NCBI GenBank assembly: GCA_030272155.1
Contig: CP126193.1
Coordinates: forward strand, 6,324,001 to 6,388,000
Reading direction: 5' to 3'
Length of the DNA: 64,000 nucleotides
Source of the DNA: Tetradesmus obliquus
Taxonomy: Eukaryota > Chlorophyta > Chlorophyceae > Sphaeropleales > Scenedesmaceae
A program made the translations under genes and the position numbers. Below the pieces are notes generated by a model. That model made no database searches. It was not told the origin of the DNA and was given only the letters and a program-made list of their open reading frames with translations. Position 1 is the stretch's first letter; each line of letters starts with the position of its first letter. Below, one piece after another: positions 48,571 through 60,900 of this stretch.

Positions 48571-49230
48571 GCACAGCACTCACCAGCCACGCTGTACGCA
48601 AGGCCCTGCCGCATGCGCAGCAGCAGCAGCAGCACTCACCAGCCACGCTGTACGCCAGGCCCTGCCTGGTTCTCAGCTCGTCAAAGAGCGTGCCTCCAAA
48701 GCCATTCAGCGTGGAAGCCAGCACATCCAGCGCATAGCAGTCGGGGTCAGACAGGCTGATGCCGGGCTCCCCAGTGTACACACTGGCCTGCAAGATTGAC
48801 AGGAGGGTCCAGCATATCACAGTTTCAGCAAATGACGGGGTTCAGCACATCCAGCGCGTAACAGTCAGGGTCAGACAGGCTGATGCCTGGCTCCCCAGTG
48901 GATGCACTGGCCTGCAGAATATGACAGAATGCAACAGGGCACAATGCTTGAAGGTAGGGGTGCGGTGTGATGTGTTGGCTCTACGCCAGAGAGGAGCCAA
49001 CAGCCGGCCAGCACACTGGCGTGCAGGACAGTGCAGGAGCTGTTATGCTGCTCAGGAGGAAGCGCAACATGCAGCAAGCAGTTACCATTGTGCAATGGCT
49101 GGCGGCCAGCAACAAAAATGGTGAAGAGCCACTTGGTGCAGCTGCAGTCAAGGGCAGAGGCCCAACACGAAAACGGTGGAACCCACCTGCTTGGCATCTG
49201 GCCTGTCCACAAGGTACACCACCTGGGACG

Positions 49231-49269
<39 letters not shown>

Positions 49270-50457
49270 TGCCTGCATCAGCTGCTGCTGCTGCTGCTGC
49301 CAGCACGCCAGGCAGGTCAGGCAGATCCTCGTGGGGCCTTGCAAGTGGCGCTGCAGGCTGCCCTGCTGCCGGCGACCAGCTGCCCAGCACCTGCAGGAAA
49401 ACAAAGACATGGTGAACGTGTTGATGTGGATTATGTGTGCATGTGCAAGCTGTGCAGTGCATGCTGCTTTGCTTGACGCTTTGCAGCTGAACACCTTCTG
49501 CCGTCAACCTGCAACCAGCTGGTTGTTCCCGGCACATGTTCCACTCACCTTCTTGATTGATTTCATCCAGCCTGCTGCTGCAAAACCATTTCACAAACCA
49601 CTGCAAATCCCTTCCTGTGACGCACCTCCTTGACTGTGCTCATCATGTCGCTGCCGTTGAAGTCCCCCACAGGCCCAGAATCCTGCTGCGCCCACCCATT
49701 GAGAGCAAACCCCACATCCTGCCTGCTGATGCACCACTTCAACCTCACGCTTGTTTTCAACACACATCACTCACCTCCTTGACTATGCTCATCATGTCGC
49801 TGCTGCTGAAGTCCCCAACCAGGCCCAGTATGGCACCATCTGGCCGCTGCCAGGCAGCAATGTGGGCCGCCAGGTCAGCAGGCGTTAGTGACGCCACACC
49901 TGCAGCAGCAGCAGCAGCAAAAAAAGCAGCAGCGACAGCAGGTGACCGACCACAGCTGCCTTGATGAGTTGGCGGCTGGAAGTTTCACATAGATATGTGT
50001 AGGTTGAAGCACGCTTTAGCATGTGCCCGGCAAACAACTGCAGCCAGACACCACGCCACACCTGACAGTGTTGGGGTGCGTGCGTAGATGGAGTCCTGCC
50101 CATACAGCAGCTTGTACAGCTCCCTACAAGGAAGCAGCAGCAGTCCACCGCAACAGAATTACCGACAGTTGCAGACAGCTGCGGATGGGAGGGCAGACTG
50201 AGTGCAGACCACAGCGAGCTCCATCAGCACAGCATGTTTGAATGTGCTGTCGTCATGCCAAGCACAGCAGTGACTGAAGATGCAGTGTCAACAACTGTGT
50301 GCTGATTGCACCGCACCTGCGTGCCACGCCTGACGCGTTGTCATCCCTGTGGCTGATTATGTTGGTGACCTGTGCCTGCACCAGCGACAGCTTGTCACGG
50401 GGCAGAGCAGGCTGCTGCAGCAGCTCCCCCAGCAGGCCCAACACTTCACGCGTGTCA

Positions 50458-50522
<65 letters not shown>

Positions 50523-52085
50523 ATCGACAGTGATGTAAAGGATGTGGTTCTCACAACAGCAGTTTCAGGGGTGCATGAGAAAAGCATCAGGACAACGAAA
50601 CAGACGGTTTGATTCGGCAGCCAGGCAGGGACTCAGCCACATGGTTGAACACCAGTCAAACGTGGTCAGCTGAGCTGCTGCCCTGTACTGGTGGCAAGCA
50701 GCGCTGCTGACCTGTCATGCACTGGAAGTCAAAGGTGGTTGACTGCTGCCCTGCAGAGGCCTCGAGGGATGCAGCAAGGTCCTCCAGCCTGCAGCAGCAC
50801 AGAATGCACCAATGTCTTGACGTTGTGTGCTGCTAGGCTCCTGTTGGTTGCACAAGGTAGCAAGGAACGCACTTGCATCTAACAGGCTGCAGGCGCCATT
50901 TGCTGTACAGCGGCGCATGCCTGCTAGAGTGCTGCTGCTGCTGCTGCCGCTGCTGCTCACCGCTCGTCCATCTGGTCGGCTGGGTGAGCTCTGCTGCCGC
51001 CGGCGCGCTGCACAGCTGCTGCGATGCTGGCAAGACCGACATGCTCTGGAGGGCTGGACACCTAGTGGCAGCGGCAGCAGCAGTAGCAGCAACGACTGCA
51101 ATGTGGCAACATACGCCATCTGTAAAGTAATTTGAACTCACTACCATGCGGATACCACACATCAAAGCATTGATCCAACACACTTCTGTAACTCGTGCTC
51201 ACCTGGCCGCCAGGCATGAGCAGGCTGCCCCTGATCAGCGGCACTTCCCTATCTTCCAGCAGCGTCACCCGGAGCCCATTCGGCAGCACCTCTTGGTATA
51301 ACACCGGCTGCTGCTGCTTTGGCAGCTCAGGGAAGCTGCTTGGCAGCGTCTGCACCTTGGACATGCTCCGAAGGCATGACTGAAGCAACAACCCAAAGCG
51401 AGTAGAAGAGTACAGCAACGTTCACCACTCAAACCTCCAAAAAACTCGTGCTCACCTGGCCGCCAGGCATGAGCAGGCTGCCCCTGATCAGTGGCACCTC
51501 CCTATCTTCCAGCAGCGTCACCCGCAGCCCATTGGGCAGCACTTCTTGATACAGCAGCGGCTGCTGCTGCTTTGGCAAGTCTGGGAAGCTGCTTGGCAGC
51601 GGCGGCAGCTGGCCATACACTGCAGGGGGCCCACCCGGGCCACTGGTGCTGCTGAGTGGGTCTACTGCTGCTGCTGCTGCTAGTGATGCTGCTGTGTTCG
51701 GTGCTGCTGAGTCTGGTGTTGTTAAGTAGGGTGCGTAAGGCAGCTGCAGCAGCTGCATGTGGCGGTGCATCAGCTGCTTCGCTGCGGGGTGTTGCTGCTG
51801 CTGCAGCTCTGTCGGCATGGAAGCAGCAGCTGCATGTGGGGGCACTGCTGCATCCAGCAGTTGTAAGATAATGAAGGCGCATGCCAGTGGCAGTGCTGCC
51901 ATGTTGACACCTGTGTCTGTACTTCTTTGAAATTGTGCTCTGCTGCAGTTTGAGGGTGTGGTCTGTTGCTGCTGTTGTACTGCAAGCGCTGTGTGCACAG
52001 GCGTTCTGCAGGGTCCATAGCTTCTTAAACCATTCCGTGCTGGCCGATGGTGTAAGGCCAAGCGGTGTTGCTGCAGTGGAAGCAT
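47202..52085 (-). CDS. M16-family peptidase-like protein, probably non-catalytic
   Basis: Exons (high to low) 51456-52085, 50961-51061, 50712-50788, 50317-50458, 50062-50123, 49775-49899, 49187-49390, 48640-48787, 48151-48230, 47702-47863 and 47202-47390 are in phase; 639 aa. Family blocks: VLPNGLRVTLLEDREVPLIR, VGLASIAAAVQRAGG, ADQMDERLEDLAASLEASAG, DDNASGVARRELYKLLYGQD, DLAAHIAAWQRPDGAILGLV, then the second domain PDCYALDVLASTLNGFGGTL, ELRTRQGLAYSVAANWDSP and RVEAVTAQQMVEAAARHLHP. The HxxEH zinc motif is replaced by AAAVQRAGG, as in non-catalytic M16 subunits. The N-terminal 130 residues include Arg-rich LALHHRPARNGLRSYGPCR, which could be a mitochondrial or plastid targeting sequence. The intron after exon 48151-48230 starts with GC, not GT. 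The start at 52085 is preferred over an upstream ATG at 52139. Confidence 0.88.
48238..48285. repeat. CAG microsatellite before an M16 acceptor
   Basis: On the coding strand this is a CTG run of about 15 units ending a few bases before the acceptor of exon 48151-48230. Comparable CTG runs precede the acceptors at 49899 and 50458 in the same gene. Confidence 0.9.
48488..48639 (-). repeat. Donor-edge copies of M16 exon 48640-48787, with a CAG run
   Basis: Copies of the RQGLAYSVAG exon end lie at about 48488-48520 and 48588-48620, with a CAG run at about 48525-48570 between them. An acceptor-edge copy of the same exon (GEPGISLSDPDCYALDV) is at 48838-48911. Other M16 edge copies: 47954-47994, 49623-49690 and 51195-51330. 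Confidence 0.8.
50461..50522. repeat. CAG microsatellite, about 20 units, at an M16 acceptor
   Basis: One of the longest pure runs in the window. On the coding strand it is CTG and abuts the acceptor of exon 50317-50458, so it occupies the place of the polypyrimidine tract. Confidence 0.93.
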
Positions 52086-52396
52086 GTTGCAGATCACCAG
52101 CACAGGACAGCAGGGCTTGCTGATGTCTTGCAAAAACACTTTGTGGACCGTGGTATGTGCTGATCACATTCCTTGTGCACTTTAGGCGATTTATGACGGA
52201 ATAATGTGCTATTGTGCATCGTCAGGAGAACCACGCACTGTTGCTTTCGGGTTCAAAGCGGAAGGCTCCGTAGTTGAGGAGCTTCGCACCCAAACAGCAC
52301 CTGAACACGAGTCCCCAGCCGACACAGACGTGAAAAAGTTTCCCTTTAGAATCACAAAAAAAATTTCACTACTGTGACTCGATTGAACTGAAATTA
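52086..52396. promoter_or_regulatory. Divergent promoter region (M16 / PPTase)
   Basis: A 311-bp stretch separates the oppositely directed start codons, so both promoters should lie here. It is AT-richer than the genes, with an A-run near 52355. No specific motif is claimed. Confidence 0.45.
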
Positions 52397-52966
52397 ATGC
52401 TGACACAGCAGCAGCAGCTGAACAGGCCCCATTGCTGCATGCAAACAGTGCTACGCATCAGACCGACTGTTGCGAATGCTATCAGGCGATACAGATGTAC
52501 GTGCGCGTCAAGCAGGGCAGATGCAGCCGCACAGCAACAGCAGCAGCAGCAGCAGGCAGCCCTGCACAGCATTAGCAGCAGTAGCACCACACTAGGTTCA
52601 GGGGAGGTGCATGTGTGGTGGCTGAAAAGCAGCCAGGTGCGCTAGCAGCATACAATATTGAGAATTCCAGCATTCAGCGGCAATCATAGCCTGATTCTCC
52701 CACGTGCAGCTGCTGCGTGTGCTGGTTCCATGTGACCCCCCTTATGCCTGCGCTGCACTGCAGGTGTCAGCTGAGCAGCTTGCGCAGTGCAGTCGGCTGC
52801 TGCCGCCAGCAGACCTGCAGTATGTGCAGCAGGCATCTGATGCAGCAGTGCGGCAGCAGCGCCTGCTGGCCAGGGCGTTCCTGCGGTGCACATTAGCAGA
52901 GTACTTGCCGGGAGCGCGCCCTCAACAGGTGAATGCAGCAAGAACAGCAGCAGCAGCAGCAGCAAG

Positions 52967-52997
<31 letters not shown>

Positions 52998-54969
52998 AGA
53001 ACAGCAGCAGCTGCAGGACTACTGCACATGATGAAGTCAGGTGGCTGTGGTCAGTGCTGTTGTCCAATTTCCAGTTTGCCCGGCACATGTGACAGCAGCG
53101 GCAAGCGCAGCGCCGCTTGGGGGCAAGCCTGGTTGAATGCACTGATTGCTTGCACCAGCACAGCAACTCAACACCAGCACAGCTGCATACTCCTGTGAAC
53201 AATTCTTCGGGGAGTTGGTTTCAATAACATGTTTAGACATATGAAGCCTGCCATCCTCAGGGCTGTTAACTGAAGTGCATGTTTTGTATGTGTGCTTCCA
53301 ATCACACATCCTTACAACACGCACCAAACTAAATGTGTTGGCACCTTTACTTTGCTCCTCCGCTGTGCTGCAGCTGGTGTTTGAGCGTGGCCTGCATGGC
53401 AAGCCGCACCTGCTGCCGCAGTCTGCAGGCGCTGCCGCCGCTGACGTGGCAGCCCAGCTGCAGTTCAACCTGGCACACACACAAGCGCTGCTGGGTGAGT
53501 AACAGCATTTACCATGTCACTGGTATTATGTAACTATGTTTATTTTGTTTTTTGGGGGCTGCAGCTGACCTTTTCAAAGACCCCGCCTGTGTACGCCAGC
53601 CACTTCCAACAGTGCAAGATACAGCACCTCAAATTCAAACTGTTGCTCAGCCTCTCTGGCTTGAAACCGCCTGTCACATAGCTCATCATGTTATTTGTCA
53701 TTTGTGACACGTTAAATAACAGGTTGTGCGGTGAGCCTGGGCCTGCCTGTGGGCCTGGACGTGGAGCTGCGGCAGCGCAGCGCCGGAGCCAGCAGCGGCT
53801 TCATGCGCCTGGCTAAAAGGCGCTTTTCTTTGGAAGAGGTTGCGCAGCTTGAAGGTGAGCACATGTTACGACAACGAGTGCACGAGGCTGTGTGCAAATG
53901 GCTGGCGCCAGCAGCGGCTTCATGTGCCTTGCACGGCGACGCTTCTCTGCTGAGGAGGCCGCGCAGGTTAAAGGCCCGTGCATTCATCGAGTGATGAAGA
54001 GCAACCAATGCACATGATGTACGCAGGTGCGTCACGTTATCACACCAAGTAAATGTCCATTCCTGCTGGGTTGGGTGCCAGCAGCAGCAGTAGCAGCGGT
54101 CGTGTACTTCATGCGCCGACTCCAAGGCTGCTCAAGGGCAGTACTGTCCCGCTGCTTGCTGTTTGCAGCGCTGGGTGATGAGTCGTCCCGGGCCGCGCTG
54201 TTCATGGCGCTGTGGACGCTCAAGGAGGCTGTGGTCAAGGCCAAGGGCAGCGGCATCTCTGCACCACCAGGGCTCAAGGGCTTCAGCATCCGTAAGTAAC
54301 AAATGCAACTTTTTTTCTTGTGCAGCAAGGCGGCAGTATAAGTAAACATTATACGCACGAGCTGCCTGTGCTATTGTGCATCAGGGTGGCTGTTGGAGAG
54401 CCTCTCAGCACATGGAATGGCCGCAGGAGCTTCAGCTTACTGCTGCAAGTCAGCAGCGCACGTGCTGCACGGGTAAGGATGGGGTTGCAGTGGTTTGAAG
54501 GGGCGAGGCACAGCGTGCTTAGGGGTTATGTGGTCAAGGCCAAGGGCAGCGGCATCTCCGCTCCACCGAGCCTCAAGGGCTTCAGCATTCGTGAGTGACA
54601 ATGTTTTCACATAGTGAATCTGAGGGCATGTACCGGGATATCCTGTCTGCGAACAGAGGCAGCCACAAGTGCAATGGTAGTGAAGGGCAAAGGCGGCAGT
54701 GACGGGGTGAAGACCAATTGCAGCGGCATCAGCACGTCGCCTAGGCTCCTGGGCTAGCAGGTGTCAGGGCATGTCGTACACGCATACCGTATGTTCTGTT
54801 GCACGGCTCAGGCTACACCGCTAGCTACTTGATTCAGAACAAAATGTGTGTGATGCAATCAGCACCTCACCCTGCGTGCATTCCTGACTCTGTGTGGATG
54901 CATACCCTGCCATCTGCAGGATTCCCAGCACGTGAAGAGGGACGCATTGGACAGCTGCTGCAAGCTGTG

Positions 54970-55006
<37 letters not shown>

Positions 55007-55518
55007 TGTTGGGCTGTCTTGAGGTTGCACAACGTGCGCCTGACCCGCACCAGTACAGCGTGCTGCTGTGTGCGCCTTCACAGGAGCATTTTGCTGCGCT
55101 ATGCGTGCAGCAGCCAATTGTTTCGGCGCAGCAGCAGCAGCAGCAGGGATGGCACGCAGGTCAGCTTGAGGAGCAGCTGCCGCTGTTGAGCAGCAACAAA
55201 GGTGCCGTTGATCGCAGCAGCAGCAGCAGCAGCAGCAGCTGCAGCAGCAGTAGTGATTGTGAAGAGCTGGACTTGAGTGACAGCAGCAGCAGCAGCACCA
55301 GCAGCAGCAGCAGCAGCAGAGGACCCGGCATCTATGTAGATCGAGCACTTGGCGTTCATGCTATTCCATTGGCAGCATCTGAGGGGTGGTTGATCAGCAG
55401 CAGTGCTGCCAGAAGTACAAGCAGTACAAAGGGCAGCCCTGACAGCAGCCACGGTAGCTCGCTGTTGCAGGTGCAGATGATGGACTCTACTGCCGTGCTG
55501 AACAAGTACTTGCAGTAG
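52397..55518 (+). CDS. 4'-phosphopantetheinyl transferase (Sfp/AASDHPPT family)
   Basis: It transfers phosphopantetheine from CoA to a serine of carrier proteins (fatty-acid ACP or polyketide and lysine-pathway carriers). Exons 52397-52636, 52764-52928, 53374-53494, 53723-53854, 54169-54291 and 54920-55518 are in phase; 459 aa. Family motifs: [12 protein letters not shown] at the N-terminus, GKPHLLP and [20 protein letters not shown] followed by GLDVE (Mg/CoA site Asp and Glu), then [18 protein letters not shown] with the catalytic WxxKEA core. The first ~50 residues ([20 protein letters not shown]) look like a plastid or mitochondrial transit peptide. The last exon adds about 200 residues rich in Gln and Ser, much longer than usual. 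ATG 52439 is an alternative start. Edge copies of exons 4 and 5 lie at 53897-53967 and 54531-54594. Confidence 0.92.
53897..53967 (+). repeat. Copy of part of PPTase exon 4
   Basis: Repeats the segment encoding [21 protein letters not shown] with substitutions, in the intron after exon 53723-53854. Confidence 0.75.
54531..54594 (+). repeat. Donor-edge copy of PPTase exon 5
   Basis: Repeats the exon end encoding [19 protein letters not shown] with its donor (GTGAG instead of GTAAG), about 300 bp downstream of the functional edge. Confidence 0.85.
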
Positions 55519-56236
55519 CATGTAACGTCAGCTTGCTGCTTTGAAGCCAGCTGGGGTTTCGGGCAAGGGGCAGAGGCGACAGTGACATTGAGTATATGCC
55601 TGCTCACGGCATCTGGCATCTTTCTTCTTTTTACATAATCGCCACGATGATTGTTGATCGCGCCCTGCAGCTGGGCGGTGGCAATGTGCGGACCTGCACT
55701 CCCAACGTGCATCCGGGGAGGCTGCACGCTCGGACCTCATGGTACGTATGATCTCGGTTACGATATTTAAACTCTGAAAAGCAGTGCTGCGAGCAGGGTA
55801 GCTGCACGCTGAGCACGGAACCGCAGCACCGACTTTCCCGATATGCACCAGTCATGCAGGCGACGTGCATGTGATGCCAATACGCTTATATTGACTGTAT
55901 TACGTTACGTATGTTGATCAATGCAGTGCACCAGCACGAAGGAGGCAGGCAGTAGCCCAGAGCTTCGGCTCTGCTCTTGCAGGTAAAAGGGTCTCACATT
56001 TCGCCCACGGACCAGCTACAATGCTGCACAGACTTCCCCGCAACAGCAAAATACAATCAGGATCGACTCGCACGGCCTGAATGCTGCTCTGCCTCAGCTA
56101 CAGAAAGTGCCTTCCCCAACAACCCATGCTGCATTCAATGCAATCGTTGCTGCATTGGCTGGTGTCATTGATGCTGCGCTGCACCCAGCTCACAGCAGCG
56201 TCAAGGTATGTGCGTAATGTTTTCACTTCTCTGCAG
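55519..56236. other. Intergenic region and unresolved 5' end of the dikinase gene
   Basis: A TGTAA motif lies just after the PPTase stop. The dikinase start codon should be in an upstream exon here. I tested the donors near 55981 and 56205, but no ATG-initiated frame gives the phase 1 needed to enter exon 56237-56392. Confidence 0.4.
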
Positions 56237-56698
56237 GGAATGCTTCAGCGGGTGTGACCCTGGTGCAGCGCACAAGCCAGGCCAGCAGCGTCAGCTGCAG
56301 CAGCAGGCGCAGCAGCGTGGTCGCACATGCAGTGCAGGCCCCACCGGCCCCAGCAGCAGCTGAGGAGCTGTCAAGGGTGTTTTACGAACAGGGTGCGCTG
56401 CTTGACGCTTGCTGCGAGGCTGTGCCTGTCTGTTGTGTGTCTTATGGAGCAACAGCCCATAAGACACACAACAGAGGCACAGCCCTGGCACCTTGCAGGA
56501 ACTTGAATGCGCTGGGTGCAGGCGCTGCACGTCGGTTGTGCGCAAGTGGGCACAGAAATTTGTAATCACGGGTGCAGATGCAGCACCTGCAGGATAACTG
56601 CACACCCCCAAATGCGCATGTCGGCTTGCGAGGATTCATCTCAGTACCTGAGCCACAGCCTGCTCGCTTGCGATTACTTTGCCATTATTGGTTCCACC

Positions 56699-56731
<33 letters not shown>

Positions 56732-57898
56732 CGCCTCTGTGCCTCACCTTGATCGTTGCTCCCTGCCACAGGTGGTGTGACTGTGGTAGCCACCAAGGAT
56801 GCTTCCGGCTACAGTGTGCTGGTGGAGGCTGCACCAACAATGCACCTGCTGCTGCTGCCGACCCCTGTGCCTGCCGCTCCTTTGCTTTGCTGCAGGTGGC
56901 GTGACTGTCGTGGCAACAAAGGATGCATCCGGTTACAGCGTGCTTGTTGAGGCTCAAGAGCCCCGCGGCATGGTGCTGCACTGGGGCATCAACGAGTGGG
57001 AGGCGCCCCCTCAGGAGCTGCTACCAGAGGGCTCCAACAAGGTGCGTTTGATTGCTTTGTGATGCTGCGTACGCCTTATGAGCTTTGCTGCTGTTGGAAA
57101 ATGTGCTTGTTGCAATGATTTTGGCAGAGCCTGGTGCGGAGAGGCAAGACAGCTGTGCAGCAGCAGCAGCAAACGATGACGTCAGGGTGGTGTGTGCTGC
57201 ACTGGGGCATCAACGAGTGGGAGGCGCCGCCCTAAGAGCTGCTGCCAGAGGGCTCCAACGACAAAGGTTAGGAACGCGCATTCCTAACCTTTGTCGTTTT
57301 GGGTTTTGTTTACTGCAACATCATCACAACGCTTGTACACCCGTGTGTTCTGCCGCCACAGCATCCTGCTTACAACATTGAAAACATGCCATCGCCGCAG
57401 GTTGACGACAAGTCTGTGCAGACGCACTTCAAGGACGGCCGCAACGTGTGGCTGCACTTCCCCACCAGCAACGCGCCGGAGCGCATCGTGTTTGTGCTCA
57501 AGGAGCTGTCCCCGGAGAACTGGATCAACAACGGCAGCTGCTACAGCGTGCAGGTGGGCGCGGTTGCTATGAGTGTGACGATCTTGCAGCAGCAGCAGCA
57601 GCAGGGCCTGGCGCAGTGCAGTGGCAGCCACATGCGTGCGTGTGTTCATGTTTGTGAGCAACAGATGCCAGACGCTCCCTGGAGAGCTGGGTCAACAGCG
57701 GCAGCTGCTACAGTGTGCAGGTGGCGTGGTTACTACATTCATATCAACACGGCAGCAGCAGCAGCATTTGCCACGTTGCAGCAGCAGCAGCAAGCGCACA
57801 TGCATTTGGCCCTTGTTCATGCCCGTAATGTGCTGCTGGGGCAAGCGCTCTCAATGCCATGCGGATGCACCTGAAGCTTTCTGTTGCTGCTGCTGCTG

Positions 57899-57939
<41 letters not shown>

Positions 57940-60900
57940 ACCAACAGCTGAAGCCCCCGGGCATCGACAAGCTCATCAGCCGCGTGTTGGACTGTGAGGG
58001 CGAGGCCAGCCACTGGAGCCTGAAGGACAGGCTGGTGCTGGTCAACGACGTGCTGGACGGCTTCGCAGCAGCAGGTACGTTTTGGCAATACTTTGTTTTT
58101 GCCGCAGGCTCGGACGGCATGGGACTGCTGTTCACCTGGTTGCGCATGCTTCCATCATCATCCGATACACCTGATCTGAACACCAGAGCACGCTGATTTT
58201 TACATGCTGCAGGCCCGGACGGCATGGGCTTCATCTTCACCTGGCTGCGCATGAGCAGCAGCAAGATCCTGACCTGGGCGCGCCGCAGCAACTACCAGAG
58301 CAAGGACATCGCGTGGATGCAGAAGGTCACCAGCGAGCGCATGACAGACAAGGTGCGGCATTTTTAGGGCAGCACGTGTGTAGGGTTTAGGGCAGCAGCT
58401 TCAGGGTTTGGGTGAATGCGAGGGTTTATGGCAACTACCAGAGCAAGGACATCGCGTGGATGCAGAAGGTCACCAGCGAGCGCATGACAGACAAGGTGCG
58501 GCGGTTTAGGGCCGCGCATTTGCAGGGTTGAGGGCAGCAGCTTGAGGGTTTGGATGAATGCGAGGGTTTAGGGCAACTACCAGAGCAAGGACATCGCGTG
58601 GATGCAGAAGGTCGCCAGCCAGCGCATGACAGACAAGGTGGGTGGGTTGAGGGCAACATGCGGTGCACAAGTTTTGGGGAGGGTGTAAGCTGCAGGAGTT
58701 TGTGTGGCCTTTGAGCGGTCCTGCAAATGCAGCTGCTGTGCATATGCAAAACTTGACCATAACCCATTGGTCTCATGTCTTTCATTTGCAGGCGCGCGCC
58801 CACCCCGACCCCTGGGTGCGGCTGTATGCCCGGCTAGCCCTGGCAGGCCTGCCTCGTGGTGGCGGCAACGGTGATGACATCCGCATGGGCATCCTGCACA
58901 TCATGCGCGAGTACGGCATCAAGGAGGGCCACAGGCCGGTGAGCATATGTTTTGCATTGTGTTATAACATGTGTTAGTAACATGCCGGCCGTTTGCACAG
59001 CGATGACATCCGCATGGGCATCCTGCATATCATGCGCGAGTACGGCATCAAGGAGGGCCACAGGCCGGTGAGCGCAGTTGTTAAAACATGTTGTAACATG
59101 TGTTAGTAACATGCTGGCCGTCCGTGCAGCGATGACATCCGCATGGGCATCCTGCATATCATGCGTGAGTACGGCATCAAGGAGGGCCACAGGCCGGTGA
59201 GTGGCGTTTGAATTGTGTTATAAAATGTGTTGGTGACATGGCGGCGGTGCTGCAGCATGTGCTCAAAGTATCGGTGCGCCAACCATTCAACAGCTTCCTG
59301 TCGGTCCCTTGGGGATTCGGGTTTAAAGACACTTGTCCGCGTTGCTGCGGTATGGTAACTTCTTCGCCATGTTGAATTAAACTTGTTGCTTCTGTCTCCT
59401 GCAGGGCATCGACGAGCCCTGCCTGGCCTACCTGCGACTGTTAGTTACCATTCAAACAATGTCAATTGTATGTCATTGCAGGGCATTGACGAGCCGTTCC
59501 TGGAGCAGTGGCACCAGAAGCTGCACCAGAACACCACCCCTGAGGATGTGTCCATCTGCGAGGCCTACCTGGCCTACCTGCACAGCGGCAACCACGACGA
59601 CTACTGGCGCGTGCTGTGGGACCACGGCAAGATCACCAAGGAGCGCCTGGAGGGCATGAACATCCCCATCAAGGGTGAGGGGGCATGCTGTTTGCTTTTT
59701 TGTTTGGGATATGGCCTGGCGCTGAAATGTTGGTACTCGGTGTTGTGACTGTGACGATGCGGGACCACGGCAAGATCACCAAGGAGCGCATGGAGGGCAT
59801 GAACATCCCCATCAAGGGTGAGGTTGCTTACATTTTGGGGATATGGTGTGGCTGCTATGCTTGTTGACTTGCTGTTTTCGTGCTGTGGGACCACGGCAAG
59901 ATCACCAAGGAGCGCATGGAGGGCATGAACATCCCCATCAAGGGTGAGGGGGCTCGCACATCATGCTTGACCTTGCAGACATAATTTGAACGTAGATGGA
60001 GTATACCTATAATATTTTGCCGGGCCTCGAACAGCCTGTGGAAGCTTGTTGAAGACAGCCATGTTGTTGCTTATCTCAGACTTTCTGACCGCTGCTTTGT
60101 GCATGTTTGTCAACTTGTATCTGCAGCGTGGCCGCAGCACCTGCCGCACATGATCAACGCGTTCAAGGGCTACCTGTGGACGCTCAAGACGTGCCACTCC
60201 GGCGCTGACATGGACACGGCAGCGGAGATGGCCAAGGGCCACCTGGACGGCGACACCACCTGGATGCTCTTTGACATGCTGCAGAACAGGTGCGGCAACT
60301 GCAGGAATAAGAGACTGCTGCTGACAGCATGTGCGCCTGTTTGGAAAGGGTGGTGAGCTATATGCTTGCCAATTGGAGGGATGGGGAGGGTGTTGAACTA
60401 TGGTTTGGCATATATAAAGCGTCTGTTTTGTTGTGATATGGCCAAGGGCCACCTGGACGGCGACACCACCTGGATGCTGTTCGACATGCTGCACACCAGG
60501 TGCGGCACCAGTTGTTCAAACACACTACAAACTTGACGGTTACTGCACCTGCGTAGCTGGTCATTATCTCCTTGTGGTGCTGGGGTTCTGGCCAAGTTGC
60601 TTGAGCAAACTTTAAGCAAACTTTAGCGCCGATTTTTGAGCTCTACGCCTGCACCTGTTATCTGTGGCTACGTGTGTAACACGTGTTAGTTCACAGCTGG
60701 CTGAACTGTATGGGTATGCCACAGTGTTGACCAAATACGCCTAAACAAACAAACATACAAACAAACACATGATGGTGCTTGCAGGAACGAGTGGTGGGTG
60801 CCTGGCAAGATTGTGCAGGTGCCGCGGCCATAATGCTGCTTCAACAACAACCAAACACACAGCAACTAACAAACAAACCCTGCTGTTGCTTGCAGGAACG

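Noticed and set aside
52205..52375. 54-codon + strand frame upstream of the PPTase gene
   Set aside because: Not in phase with any PPTase exon and no recognised motif; more likely promoter or 5' UTR.
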